From contig JAUCBN010000005.1 in assembly GCA_035048815.1 (NCBI GenBank), positions 17,882,517 to 17,946,516 of the forward strand: a stretch of 64,000 bases of DNA. The letters are read 5' to 3'. Within the stretch, counting starts at the first letter, position 1, and each line of letters begins with the position of its first letter. Source of the DNA: Abelmoschus esculentus (lineage: Eukaryota; Streptophyta; Magnoliopsida; Malvales; Malvaceae). Under the pieces are notes generated by a model. The model was not told the origin of the DNA and did not search any database. It worked only from the letters and a program-made list of their open reading frames with translations. A program made the position numbers and the translations under genes. Positions 1 to 10,661 of this stretch are shown here, piece by piece.

Positions 1-488
1 ACACATTCTGTACATGCAAGAATATCCAGGGCCGAAGTAGCAGTGAAGCAATGTTGAGGCCGAGGCAGAAGACAAGGTCGCGGCAGCATCTAAAGTGGTA
101 GCACCAACATTGGAGGCGCAATGAAAGAAAAAAAATATAGAGAACAATCTGAAATATGCAACGCACTAATTGGACCAGGCTAGCGCGCTAAAAGCCCAAG
201 TCAAAGACCAAGCGAGAAAACCCTTCTAGAAGGTGGAAAACTTGGAAATATCAGATCCCTTGAAGAAGACTTGTTCCTTACTCCAAGTAGGAGTCTATTT
301 AGGAAATGTTTACCCTAGGTTAAGACTATATATACCCTAGCCGGCCACATTGTTTAGAGAGCCGATTTTTAGAGAAACCATTCTCTCTAAGAATTGTACC
401 TAACGACATTATGTTCTAAATTTCTTAGGGATAGGTAAAGGTTGTAGATATTAGTGAGAGGAGATTGATTCTTGTTTCTTTGTTCTAA
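1..488 (+). repeat. Unassigned LTR-like sequence fused to Sirevirus U5
   Basis: No intact ORF is present. A TATA-like stretch (TATATA, about 327-333) is followed by a leader-like segment, which looks like the U3/R part of an LTR. At 489 it passes without a gap into sequence that matches the last part of the Sirevirus 3' LTR. It does not resemble the equivalent part of that 3' LTR (8049-9117). It may be the U3/R of another LTR family, joined by recombination or insertion. The left edge lies outside the window. Confidence 0.4.
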
Positions 489-679
489 TGCAATAGTGAA
501 TTGGTTTCAAAATCCTTAGTGGGAGCTAAGGTAGTGGATGTAGAGCTTGTTCGAAGCTTGAACCACTATAAATCATTGTGTTCTTTATTTCTCAATTTAT
601 ACCGAAAATCTCCTACCAAAATTTTTAATATCCAATTCACCCCACTCTTGGCCATTATTCAACGTCGATCAACTCAACA
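489..679 (+). repeat. Partial 5' LTR (U5 end only)
   Basis: By eye this stretch matches 9118-9306 of the 3' LTR with three substitutions and one single-base gap. It ends in CAACTCAACA two bases before the primer site. The rest of the LTR (about 1.07 kb in the 3' copy) is absent upstream. Confidence 0.85.
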
Positions 680-681
680 AT

Positions 682-693
682 TGGTATCAGAGC
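682..693 (+). other. Primer binding site, tRNA-iMet type
   Basis: TGGTATCAGAGC directly follows the LTR end. This is the standard initiator-methionine tRNA primer site of plant copia elements. Confidence 0.9.
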
Positions 694-766
694 TAGATCA
701 TTGAAGGGATTCACCTCCACCAAAGAAGATCCAAGGGTTGTTGATCATCTCTACAACAAGAATCTA

Positions 767-2421
767 ATGGCCTTCACTTCCGGGTCGTGGAACGAGTCTC
801 ACTCCATCACCAAGCCACCTTTCTTCAATGGGGACAACTATCCTTATTCGAAGAATAGGATGAGGCTATTCATCAACTCCAATGATTATGTCCTTTGGGA
901 TATAATCGAAGATGAACCCTCTATCCCTATGAAGCAAGAAGGAGATCGGCAAGTGCCTAAGAAAAGGAACGAGATGACTGATGAAGAAAAAAGGAGAATG
1001 TCCACAAATGATAAGGCTCTTCACATTCTCTTTTGTGCTTTAGGCCCCGACATCTACTCCAAGATGTCTTCATGTACAAGTGCCAAAGAAGTTTGGGACT
1101 CCTTGGAGACAACTTATGAGGGCACTAACGATGTGAAAGAAACAAAGATTGGTCTTCTCAATTTAAACTATGAAAATTTCAAGATAGAGCCGGATGAAGA
1201 TATCACCAAAATGTTCGATAGATTTTCCATGATTGTCAATAGTCTCAAGGGTTTCGGTGAGATTATTTCGGAAGAGAAACTCGTGAGGAAGCTTATCTAC
1301 TCTCTTCCCGAGTCTTGGGATAGCAAAAGGACGGCTATCATTGAAGCCAAGGACTTGAAGACTCTAAAGCTAGATGCTCTTATGGGATCTCTTCTTACCC
1401 ATGAGATCATGAAAAAAGGAAGAGAAAAAGAGAAAAAGAAAGAAGAGGTAAAGATAGAAAAGAGGGAAGTAGAGAAAAAGAAGCAAGGAATTGCTCTTAA
1501 AGCTTCATTGTCACAAGAAGAAGTGGACACTAGTGAAGAAGAAGAGCTAGAGGAATTGGCCATGGTGGCCAAAAGATTCACAAGACTCATGAGGGCAAAT
1601 AGGAATCAAAGATTCCAACGAAAGAGGGACTTCAAAGCAAAGAGCAAAGAAGAGGAGAAAGATCAAATTATTTGCTATGAATGCAAGAAGCCCGGTCACA
1701 TTAGGACCGATTGCCCCCTATACAAAAGGAAGGGTTTTGAGAAGAAGAAACACAAAGCTCATGTTGCCACTTGGAGTGATGAGGAGTCATCATCCGATAA
1801 GGACAATGAGGTGGCCAACTTGTGTCTCACGGCTCTTGATGAGCCTAAGGTAATCCTTGAACCATCTTGTAATGATTTATCTTATGATGAACTTTATGAT
1901 GCTTATGATGAACTACAAGATGTGTATGATGAGTTGGTTTTAAAATTCAAAGAATCCATTTTGAAAAGCAAGAAAACCATTTCCTATTAGAAATGAAAAA
2001 TGATTCTTTGACTAAAACGATTTTGGATTTGGAAGAAAAGGTTGTTGATTTAAATGATGATTTAAAATTTTTTCAAAAAGAAAATGTTGATTTAAACAAC
2101 CTTATTTCAAGCTTGAGTGAAAATCACCACAAGGTGGTGAATGAGCTTAAAGAACAAATTAAGGTGGTTGGGAGTTCAACCTTTGAAAAAGGAAGCTCTT
2201 CAAAACCCAACCATGTCAAAAGGAATTTTCAAAACCACAAACAAAAAGATTTTCAAAGGCATTTTAGACATAAAAAAATTAAGAGTGTTTGGGTTCCTAA
2301 GGAACTCATTGTTTCTAATAATGTAAATGCCATTGCCTCTTGTATTCCTAAGGGAACCAAGCTTTTAGGGACTAACTCTCATGGACCCAAAATGATTTGG
2401 GTACCAAGAGTGAAAAACTAA
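767..2421 (+). pseudogene. Sirevirus gag, interrupted
   Basis: The first ATG in a good position is 767; the open frame to its left starts only with TTG. The N-terminal half has the plant copia Gag (UBN2-type) layout with a conserved W..LE..YEGT segment. A long Lys/Glu-rich region follows, then a CCHC knuckle (C-x2-C-x4-H-x4-C, about 1675-1716). The frame ends at a TAG at 1988-1990. Sequence of the same style continues in another frame from 1993 to a stop at 2419-2421: a coiled-coil-like Asp/Leu-rich part and a basic tail with two WVP motifs. The frame change is a lesion or a gag/pol expression signal; decay is more likely because pol is also broken. Confidence 0.85.
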
Positions 2422-2433
2422 ATTTTTGTTTGT

Positions 2434-5400
2434 AGGTTGAGCATTGCTTCAAGGCCAAAGCTTCAAGTCAAAATATTTGGTACCTTGATAGTGGATGCTC
2501 AAGGCATATGACCGGAGACAAGGGACGATTTAAGGAGTTAGAGCTCAAAAAGGATGGAGTAGTGACATTTGGTGACAACTCCAAAGGCCAAATTGAGGGT
2601 ATTGGCTCTATTGGTAATCACTCCTCTATTCTTATTGAAAATGTCTTACTTGTTAATGGTCTTAAGCATAATTTGTTGAGCATTAGTCAATTGTGTGATA
2701 AATGTTTCTATGTTTCATTTGATAAAAATGGTTGCAAAATTATTGACATAGAATCCAATAGAACAATGCTCATAGGTCATCGCATAGGAAATATTTATAT
2801 GGTGCATCTAGATGACATAAACTTATCTCATGCATGCTTAGTTGCTAGTGATGAAAATGATGCATGGTTATGGCATAGGAAACTTGGTCATGCTAGCATA
2901 AGTGTTTTAGAGAAACTTGTCTCCCAAAATCTAGTTAGAGGTTTACCTAAGCTCAAATTTTCATTAGATAAAATTTGTGATGCATGTGTTAAGGGTAAAC
3001 AAAAGAGAGTTTCTTTTAAATCAATTAATGATGTTTCAACTAGTAGAGTATTACAATTGATCCATATGGATCTTTTTAGACCTATTAGGACTACTAGCTT
3101 GGATGGAAAATCATATGCTTTTGTTATTGTTGATGATTACTCTAAATATACTTGGGTTCTATTTTTAAGCTTTAAAGATGAAGCCTTAGAAAAATCCATC
3201 ACATTTTCAAACATTTCTCAAAATGATCTTGATCAAAGAATTTCTCATATTAGAAGTGATCATGGAACCGAATTTCAAAATTTAGGTTTTGAAAATTTTT
3301 GTAATGAAAATGGTATTAGCCACAATTTTTCGGCTCCTCGCACTCCTCAATAAAATGGGGTAGTTGAGAGGAAAAATAGAACTTTAGAGGAAATGGCTAG
3401 AACCATGCTTTGTGAAAACAATTTACCTAAGTACTTTTGGGCGGAAGCCACAAACACTTCTTGTTATATCATAAATCGAATAATGATTAGACATATTTTA
3501 AAGAAAACTCCTTACGAGATTTTAAAATCTAAAAAGCCTAACATTAACTATTTTCACCCTTTTGGGTGCAAGTGTTTTGTTTTGAACAATGGAAAAGACA
3601 ATTTAGATAAATTTGATGCAAAAAGTGATGAAGCTATTTTCCTTGGTTATTCTTTAAATTCTAAGGCTTAAAGAGTTTTCAACAAAAGAACCTTAGTTGT
3701 AGAGAAATCTATACATGTGGTTTTCGATGATAACCTCCTTCCTAGGAAGGATTCTTGTGATGATGATGATGTAGGAATCATTGAAACCATTGATAATGGA
3801 CAAGCATCAAAGGTGGATGGGATTCCAAGCAATGAGGAAGCACAAGATCCTCCAATAGAAGCTCTTGGAAATGTAAAACTTGAAGAAAAGGAAGTGAGAT
3901 ACCCAAGGGAGTTCAACTATGTCAAAATTGGTGAAATCTTGGGTGATCCATCCAAGGGGTAACTACTCGTTCTTCTCTTAAATTAATGAATCATATTGCA
4001 TTTATCTCATGCATAGAGCCTAAAAATATCAAAGAAGCCTTAGGTGATGATTATTGGATTATGGCTATGCAAGAAGAGTTAAATCAATTTGAGAGAAGTA
4101 ATGTATGGACATTAGTTGATAGGCCTAGTAATAAGTCTACTATAGAAACTAAATGGGTCTTTAGAAACAAACTAGATGAGAGTGGTAACATTGTAAGAAA
4201 CAAAGCTAGATTAGTAGCTCAAGGTTACACTCAAGAGGAGGGAATAGATTTTGATGAAACCTATGCACCCGTAGCTAGAATGGAAGCCATTAGGATGCTA
4301 CTTGCATTTGCATGTTATCATGATTTCAAGCTTTTTCAAATGGATGTCAAAAGTGCTTTCTTAAATGGTTTTATAAATGAAGAAGTGTATGTTGAACAAA
4401 CACCGGGTTTTGAAGACTCAAAATTTCCAAACCATGTTTTTAAATTAACAAAAGCTTTATATGATTTGAAACAAGCTCCTAGAGCTTGGTATGAAAGGCT
4501 TTCAAATTTTCTAATTGAAAAAGGTTTTGAAAAAGAGAAGGTGGATACTACACTTTTTATAAAAAGGTTTTAAAATAACATCTTAGTAGTTTAAATTTAT
4601 GTTGATGATATTATTTTTGGATCTATTAATAAGTGTTATTGTCAAGAATTTTCTAAGCTAATGCAAGGTGAATTCGAGATGAGCATGATGGGGGAGCTCT
4701 CAATCTTTTTGGGACTCCAAATTAAGCAAAGGAAGGATGGCACCTTCATCAGTCAAGCAAAATACATAAAGGATATGCTCAAAAAGTTTGGCTTGGAGAA
4801 TGTAAAACCTCAAGCCACTCCAATAAGCTCATCTACTAAGCTTGACAAGGATGAAGGAGGTAAGTGTGTTGATTCTAAATTGTATAGATCAATGATAGGT
4901 TCTTTGCTTTACCTTATCGCAAGTAGACCGGATATTATGTTTAGTGTTTGCTTGTGTGCTAGGTTTCAAGCTAGTCCTAGAGAATCACATTTAGTTGCCA
5001 TTAAGAGAATCTTTAGATACCTTAGAGACACTCCTTGTTTAGGTCTTTGGTATTCTAAAGTCTCATCCTTTGATCTTCATGCCTATTCGGATGCGGATTA
5101 TGGTGGTTGTAAGATCGATAGGAAAAGTACTTCCGGAACTTGTCAATTCCTAGGTAGTATGCTCATATCTTGGTTCTCAAAGAAACAAAATAGTGTAGCT
5201 CTCTCTACCACCGAAGCAGAGTACATATCCTTAGGGAGTTGTTATGCTCAAGTTTTATGGATGAAGCAACAACTCTTAGATTATGGCATTAAGTTAGACA
5301 CCATACCTCTTAAGTGTGATAATACTAGTGCCATATGTCTTACCAAAAACCCCATTCAACACTCTAGAACTAAGCACATAGAAATTAGACACCACTTTAT

Positions 5401-5458
5401 TAGAGATCATGTGTCAAAAAATGATATTGTTTTAGAGTTTGTTGACACCTTAAATTAA
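2434..5458 (+). pseudogene. Sirevirus pol: protease, integrase, RT, RNase H, interrupted
   Basis: Protease: a WYLDSGCSRHM motif near 2478-2510. Next come the gag-pre-integrase segment (WHRKLGH, about 2872) and the integrase core with HMDL, VDDYS and DHGTEF (about 3060-3275). The frame breaks at a TAA at 3351-3353 and again at 3669-3671 in the integrase C-terminal part. It changes frame near 3962. RT starts about 4040 with KWVFR, ARLVAQGY and QMDVKSAFLNG, then breaks near 4571-4592 just before the YVDD catalytic box (about 4600). RNase H runs to 5458 with DADYGG, KQNSVALSTTEAEY and the CDN motif. Several stops and frame changes make this a decayed copy. Confidence 0.9.
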
Positions 5459-6427
5459 TTAGCGGATATTTTTATAGAACTTTTGGATAAGGAGCGTTTT
5501 TGGACCCTTAAGAGAGAGTTAGGTCTAACTACCTACCTTGACCTCTTAAGTGTTATTTTTATACATTTTTGCTTGAATATTGATTGACATCATGCTTATG
5601 TTTTTCTTTGTATCTTGATGTCTCCATGCATTTTGCTAGGGGGAGTATGAACTTATTCATGCATTTTAATCATGTCATAACATCATATGCATGCTTTTAG
5701 GAGCTTTAGAAACTCATCTCTAGTACTTTTAGAAGCCTAAATACAAAGCTTTCCTCGGTGGTATTGAATCCTATTTCGATACCCATTCATCATCTAATCT
5801 GGGAAGTGTCTGGGAAGAACAGGTATTGAACGATGCTTCGATACCTGGTTCGATACAGGCATCGAAACAAGCCTGTTTCGATACCTGGTTCGAAACACGC
5901 GACGGTAGTTTGGTTTAAAACACCCAAAACCTAATTTTAATTACACTAAAACACTTCCAAAATTAAATGTTCAAACCCTAGCCAGCCCTCTCTTTATAAT
6001 CCCCTCAAATCCGCCTCTCTTAACACAAAATCTTCACGTTTTCTTTGAGGGATTTTAATCTATGCATCAAAGACTTCATCATATCAACAAACGGTGCTTA
6101 ACAATCACTTGATTCATCCTAATCTACACTCAAGGTATATTTTCAGAAAACCTTATTTTCGTTTGGATTTAGATTGTTAAAAATTAATTTTTGAACATAT
6201 TTCAATTTTCTATTGTATGGGTTTTCATAATCCTACAATTTCTTTTAAAAATCCATTTTTTTCAATCGAATATAAATCCTTTTCGTATTTTTTTTGGTTT
6301 GGTTTTCTAATTTTTGATAAAATTTTCAAATACCTTGAATTGTTAGATTACTTTATAAGATTGAATTTGATTATATAGCATACATGTTTATCAAATTAAT
6401 CAAATCGTTTTGTGATATATCTAGACT
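5459..6427 (+). other. Spacer between pol and env-like ORF
   Basis: No gene is seen. It holds a purine tract (TAGGGGGAG, about 5638-5646) like those before the 3' LTR. A cluster of inverted GGTATYGAA/TTCGATACC motifs lies at about 5760-5900, of the same type as in the LTR U3. Then comes an AT-rich leader to the ATG at 6428. Confidence 0.7.
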
Positions 6428-7639
6428 ATGGCACCAAAGAAACATTCTCATACCGAGGCTGGTACTTCATCACGCTCTACTCGTGTTGATGTCCAAGAAG
6501 TCCTTACACGATGCTTAGATACACCTCAACGGGTCAACCAATTCAACCTCTTTCGCCATATCCCTCTTAAACAAGAACGTAGGATTGATGTTAATTTCAT
6601 GAACTCCATTAAGTTTCCATTCAGATACTACAATCTTCTTGTTCAATGGAAGTTCTTGCAATTTCTTACCCACTCCGGTAAATTTTTTCCTACTCTCGTC
6701 CTAATTTTTTACACTAATATCACATGTCTTCTTGATCCTATGGACGAAACCAAGGTTGTAGTCATCGAGTCTTTTCTTATGGGCAAACTCTTTCAAATCG
6801 ATGTCTCAACCTTTGAGGAGGTTTTTGATCTTGAGGATGAGGGTGAAACCGATGAGAAAGCTCTAGGCCAATTTAATGGAGCCGCATCTTCTCTTGACGT
6901 ACATGATCGTTTTCTTCATCTTATCATCTCGTGGTGGATTCGTCCATCCAATGGTAAGTATTCCCGTATACGTCAAGTAGACAGATTTTGGTTAAAGTGT
7001 TTTCGTGAACGTGTTAGACCAAATCTCGCCCAAATTGTCTTCTCCGAAATTGTTTGGCATGTTAAAAACCGAGCCACCCCTCTTTTCCAATCTTTTCCTT
7101 ATGCATGTATTTTAAGTTCCATTTTCTTGCATTTGCGAATTGATTGTTCTTTAGACCGGGTAAAGTCTTTGAAAGAACTCATTAGTTAGACTTCTCTTCA
7201 CCGTGCCCACTTTGTTTATTCCGGTAACGGTGAATGGTCTCGTGGTGCTCCTCCTCCTCCTCCTCCCATTGACCCCGAGCCTATTCATCAAGTTACTCCG
7301 AGTGTTGACATGATGGCCTTTCTTACTAGTCGGTTCAATAACTTGGATGCTCAGTTTGGTACTTTGAATGACAACTTTGGTTCATTGAGTGCTCGCTTGG
7401 ATTCTATGGATGGTCGTCTTGACTCTATGTCCACTCAATTTCAATCTAGTTTTGACTCTATGAATACTAGATTGACGGGACTAGAAACTCAAGGTCATGC
7501 CTTATGCATCTCTATTGAAGCCCTTCGGTATACTCAAGAACTTAACGCCCAAGATGCCAATGTTGAGGATGAAGATGATGAGGAAGACGAAGACGAAGAG
7601 GACGAAGACAAGGATGATGATGATGAGATGGGCGATTAG
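6428..7639 (+). pseudogene. Sirevirus third ORF (env-like), one in-frame stop
   Basis: One reading frame runs from the ATG at 6428 to a TAG at 7637, about 400 codons, broken only by a TAG at 7187-7189. The N-terminal part (LTHSGKFFPTLVLIFYTNIT and around) resembles the 'putative plant transposon protein' domain of plant elements. After the internal stop come a run of prolines (about 7250-7268) and regular L/M-D-S repeats that look like a coiled coil (7330-7480). The C-terminal tail is almost purely Asp/Glu. No clear signal peptide or membrane span is visible, so 'env-like' is a positional name. It is better kept than pol. Confidence 0.7.
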
Positions 7640-8048
7640 AGCCCCTCCTTTATGCTTTGCTATTTTGGCTTTTTAGGACTAGCTATGTTTTCTTAAGCTT
7701 TTATTGCATTCATAATTAGACCATATGCACCTATTATTATTATTTCTTTTTTATCTTGTTTACTTTGTTGGATTTGGATTTTTTAATATTTAATTCTATG
7801 GATTATGTTTATTAATTTTCTCCTTAATGTCTTATGTTGCTTTATAGTTCATTAATTTTGATCTAACAAAAAGGGGGAGAATTTTTATGCTTTTAAGTTT
7901 AGGATAACCACTATATTTAATGTATTTAAAAATCGTGCACATATTAAGGGGGAGTCTTTAAAAGTTTTCAAAGTGTTTTTAAATCCAAAAATTTTGACTT
8001 AAATTTAAAAATCTTTAAATGGTTTTGTTATATCAAAAAGGGGGAGAT
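7640..8048 (+). other. Multiple polypurine tracts before 3' LTR
   Basis: Three AGGGGGAG-type tracts occur, near 7870, 7947 and 8035-8047. The last directly abuts the LTR start (TGTAAAAC at 8049) and is the likely plus-strand primer. Repeated tracts are known for Sireviruses. Confidence 0.8.
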
Positions 8049-9306
8049 TGTAAAACTAAATTTGATTTTGATATAACAATTAAATAGAATGACTATTCTT
8101 TGAAATAATTTTAAGTCCCTAAGTCAATATTATTGATTTCAAGTCAAACAAAGATTTTAAAAGAAAATTCTAAGTGTTTTTGCACAACGGTATCGAACCA
8201 TGGTTCGATACCCCTGGATTTTCAAAGCCATGTTCTTATGTTCAAGAATAGGTATCGAACAACCATTCGAAACAAAGGAGCTCACTGCCAGCCTCTGTTT
8301 TGAAACACCGTTCGATACCCCTGGATTTTCAAAGCCATATTTTTGTGTTCCAGAACATGTATCGAACCACCATTCGAAACAAAGGAGCTCACTGCCAGCC
8401 TCTGTTTCGAAGCATGGTTCGAAGCACTTCGTGCACTTTTTAAGTATTTTAAAATCTATCAAAAATAGACCCCTGGTATCGAACTATGGTTCGATACCAC
8501 CCTTAATCCCAACGGCTATTTTTGCATTAAATGTTTTGACCGTTGGTGGTAGTAAATTTTTTGATTGGTGGTTAGCCTGTTCCGAAGCATGGTTCGATAC
8601 CAACCTTCACAGTTTCAAAAATGTATCGAAGCATGGTTCGATACTCCTTGGTATAATGCACAACGACTCTTTCTATTCTTGGTCTGTTTCGAAACAGGTA
8701 GTACGTGTTTCGATACCGCCTGCTGTAGAGTGCATTTATGGTGGAAAATTGAATTCTAAACGGCCATATTTATGTTCCCAACAACCACAACGGATAGAAA
8801 TCAATGAGATGGTATAAAATGAAGCAATTTCAACAGCATTAAGGACTATTGAACCTCAAGCAACATCCAAGCACACAAATCCAACTCAAAGCACTTCATT
8901 GCATATTTTAGCCTCCCAACTTGTGTATTTCACTTTGATCAGTTGTAATATAAGTTTGGGGAGAGTTTGTTTGTATTTGGGGCTATTATTTCTTGTGAGA
9001 GAATCCTTCTTAGCCAAACCAAATCTCTTGTAACACCTTGTGAGGTCTAAATCAATTTTGGGTAGAAAATTGATTTGCTTGTAAAGGTTATCCCTTGAAC
9101 CTAGAAAAAGGTTGAATTCAATAGTGAATTGGTTTCAAAATCCTTAGTGTGAGCTAAGGTAGTGGATGTAGAGCTTGTTCGAAGCTTGAACCACTATAAA
9201 TCATTGTGTTCTTTATTTCTCAATTTATACCGAAAATCTCCTACCAAAATTTTTAATATCCAATTTACCCCCTCTTGGCCATTATTCAACGTCGATCAAC
9301 TCAATA
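8049..9306 (+). repeat. 3' LTR of Sirevirus element
   Basis: Starts TGTAAAAC after the purine tract and ends CAACTCAATA, where the 5' copy has CAACTCAACA. Length is 1258 bp. A TATA box (TATAAAA, 8813-8819) suggests transcription starts near 8845, so U3 is about 800 bp. U3 holds a 106-bp tandem duplication (about 8203-8308 and 8309-8415) and a palindrome array. Confidence 0.9.
8189..8717. repeat. Palindrome array in LTR U3
   Basis: At 8189-8212 GGTATCGAACCA is followed directly by its reverse complement, a perfect 24-bp palindrome. Near-copies lie at 8251-8273, 8297-8319, 8359-8380, 8404-8425, 8475-8498, 8578-8602, 8623-8644 and about 8685-8717. Confidence 0.85.
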
Positions 9307-10180
9307 ATAATATAAATAAAAAAATAAAAAATAATTATTTATTACTTATTTTTTAAATGAATTGATATGTGTGTGTTTTTAAAAGAATATATATATATAT
9401 ATATATCGAATCCAATGCCTATTATTATTGTTTTCAACATAATTCAATGTCTAATATATTTTAATTTGATTATTAGTTTAAGATTTATTGATCGATTAAT
9501 TTATATTAATTTTGTAGAGATTATTACGAGACGATTTAATTGAATTATTTTTTTCACTCGCAATATAAAAATTTAAATCTTTTGATATTACTTAAAAAAT
9601 TTAGTGTATCATTCTAATACACTGACTAATTATTGTTATTTAATGCTTAATATTAATTCAGACTAAGTAATGTTTTTTTAATTTTCTATATTAATTTACT
9701 ATTATTTTTATTTTGGATTTTTTTTATCAATTTTCTATGAAAATAGCTAGATAAATATACATATTACAATGAAAAACTTTAATATAAGTTATATATCACG
9801 TGTCTTTTAATTTAAGATTTAAAGTTTAGAAGTTTTAGTCTCGGATTTAGAATTTAAGGTTATTATTAAAAATTTAAAATATATAATTTAACGTCTAATT
9901 TTTTTTTAAGATTAAGGTTACGAATTTAAAATTTATGTTTAATAGTGTATATACACATTTTATATAAACTTAATTTTGCACAATACATATATCAATTTTT
10001 TTATCTTATTATAATTATATTTATTTTTAAATTATATAATTTTTTATATTTTAAATAAAAATATTAAAATATAAATTTACCGGAGATGAAATAATATGAA
10101 TATCTTCTATCTAAAACAATTAATGATCTTACAATTCCATTGATTTATATCCTTAAATTTATTTATTTCTCTTTAAATAT
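9307..10180. other. AT-rich intergenic DNA
   Basis: No gene is seen. Contains a short (AT)n run at about 9390-9407. It forms the upstream flank of the CCR4 gene. Confidence 0.7.
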
Positions 10181-10661
10181 ATAAAGCTATTATAAATAGG
10201 GCTTTCCCTTTTCTCGTCCTATGTAAAACCCTAATAATCATTTCGATCTATTAATTTCCCCCTCTTTCTCATTATCTCTCTTAAAATTCCTAAGTTTTCT
10301 TCGTTTCATTACTTGGATCATTTCTTATCTCAAACCCTAAATTTCTTCATAAGATCTGTGGTGGGCTCTTTTTTCTTGGGATAAATCGTTGTTGTCGTGG
10401 TTTATTGCTTGTTTATATTTGAATTTAATTCAAGAAGTCTTCTAGGGTTTGTTTACTCGAAAAAAAAGAGGACGATTGCCAAGGCTGGCGGGTTTTCGGA
10501 TCATGTAAATGGCGGATCGGCCTGGAATCCGCCTTGATAAGATTGCGTGTTATTTCGAGGTCATTTATTGTTCTGCTGCTGTTGTTAGTGTAGGATTTGG
10601 TTTTACAAAGCGGTGACCGTTGAGAACTGTAACCGGAAAAGGAAGTCCGAGAAGTTGAAGC
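10181..10661 (+). promoter_or_regulatory. CCR4 core promoter and 5' leader
   Basis: A TATA box (TATAAATA, about 10191-10198) is followed by a pyrimidine-rich start region. Two telo-box-like AAACCCTAA motifs (about 10227 and 10332) follow; such boxes are common in promoters of plant translation and RNA-metabolism genes. The leader carries upstream ORFs, listed separately. Some of it may be an unrecognised 5'UTR intron. Confidence 0.6.
10503..10616 (+). other. Upstream ORFs in CCR4 leader
   Basis: ATG-TAA at 10503-10508 is a minimal start-stop uORF. Its last A begins a second uORF, ATG at 10509 to TGA at 10614-10616, coding 35 aa. The second ends 45 nt before the main ATG. Its peptide was not recognised. 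Both would reduce or condition CCR4 translation if the leader is unspliced here. Confidence 0.5.

Larger units (their letters stand above)
489..9306 (+). mobile_element. Sirevirus-type Ty1/copia retrotransposon with env-like ORF
   Basis: The order is partial 5' LTR, tRNA-Met-type primer site, gag with a CCHC knuckle, then pol with protease, integrase, reverse transcriptase and RNase H. A third ORF sits between pol and the 3' LTR, followed by repeated AGGGGGAG purine tracts and a 3' LTR of about 1.26 kb. Integrase before RT defines Ty1/copia. A long gag, an env-like ORF and several polypurine tracts are features of the Sirevirus (SIRE1/Maximus) lineage. Gag-pol is broken by frame changes and stops, so the element cannot act on its own. 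No target duplication can be tested because the true 5' end is missing. Confidence 0.9.

Noticed and set aside
7310..7639. Separate coiled-coil gene after the env-like ORF
   Set aside because: Same frame as 6428-7186 with only one stop between, so it is the C-terminal part of the same ORF.
8157..8462. 101-codon minus-strand frame in the same LTR
   Set aside because: Mirror of the palindromes on the other strand; no family features.
8200..8817. 205-codon + strand frame in the Sirevirus LTR
   Set aside because: It is the palindrome/tandem-repeat region of the LTR read as protein; repeats of SKHGS/RYP arise from the DNA motif.
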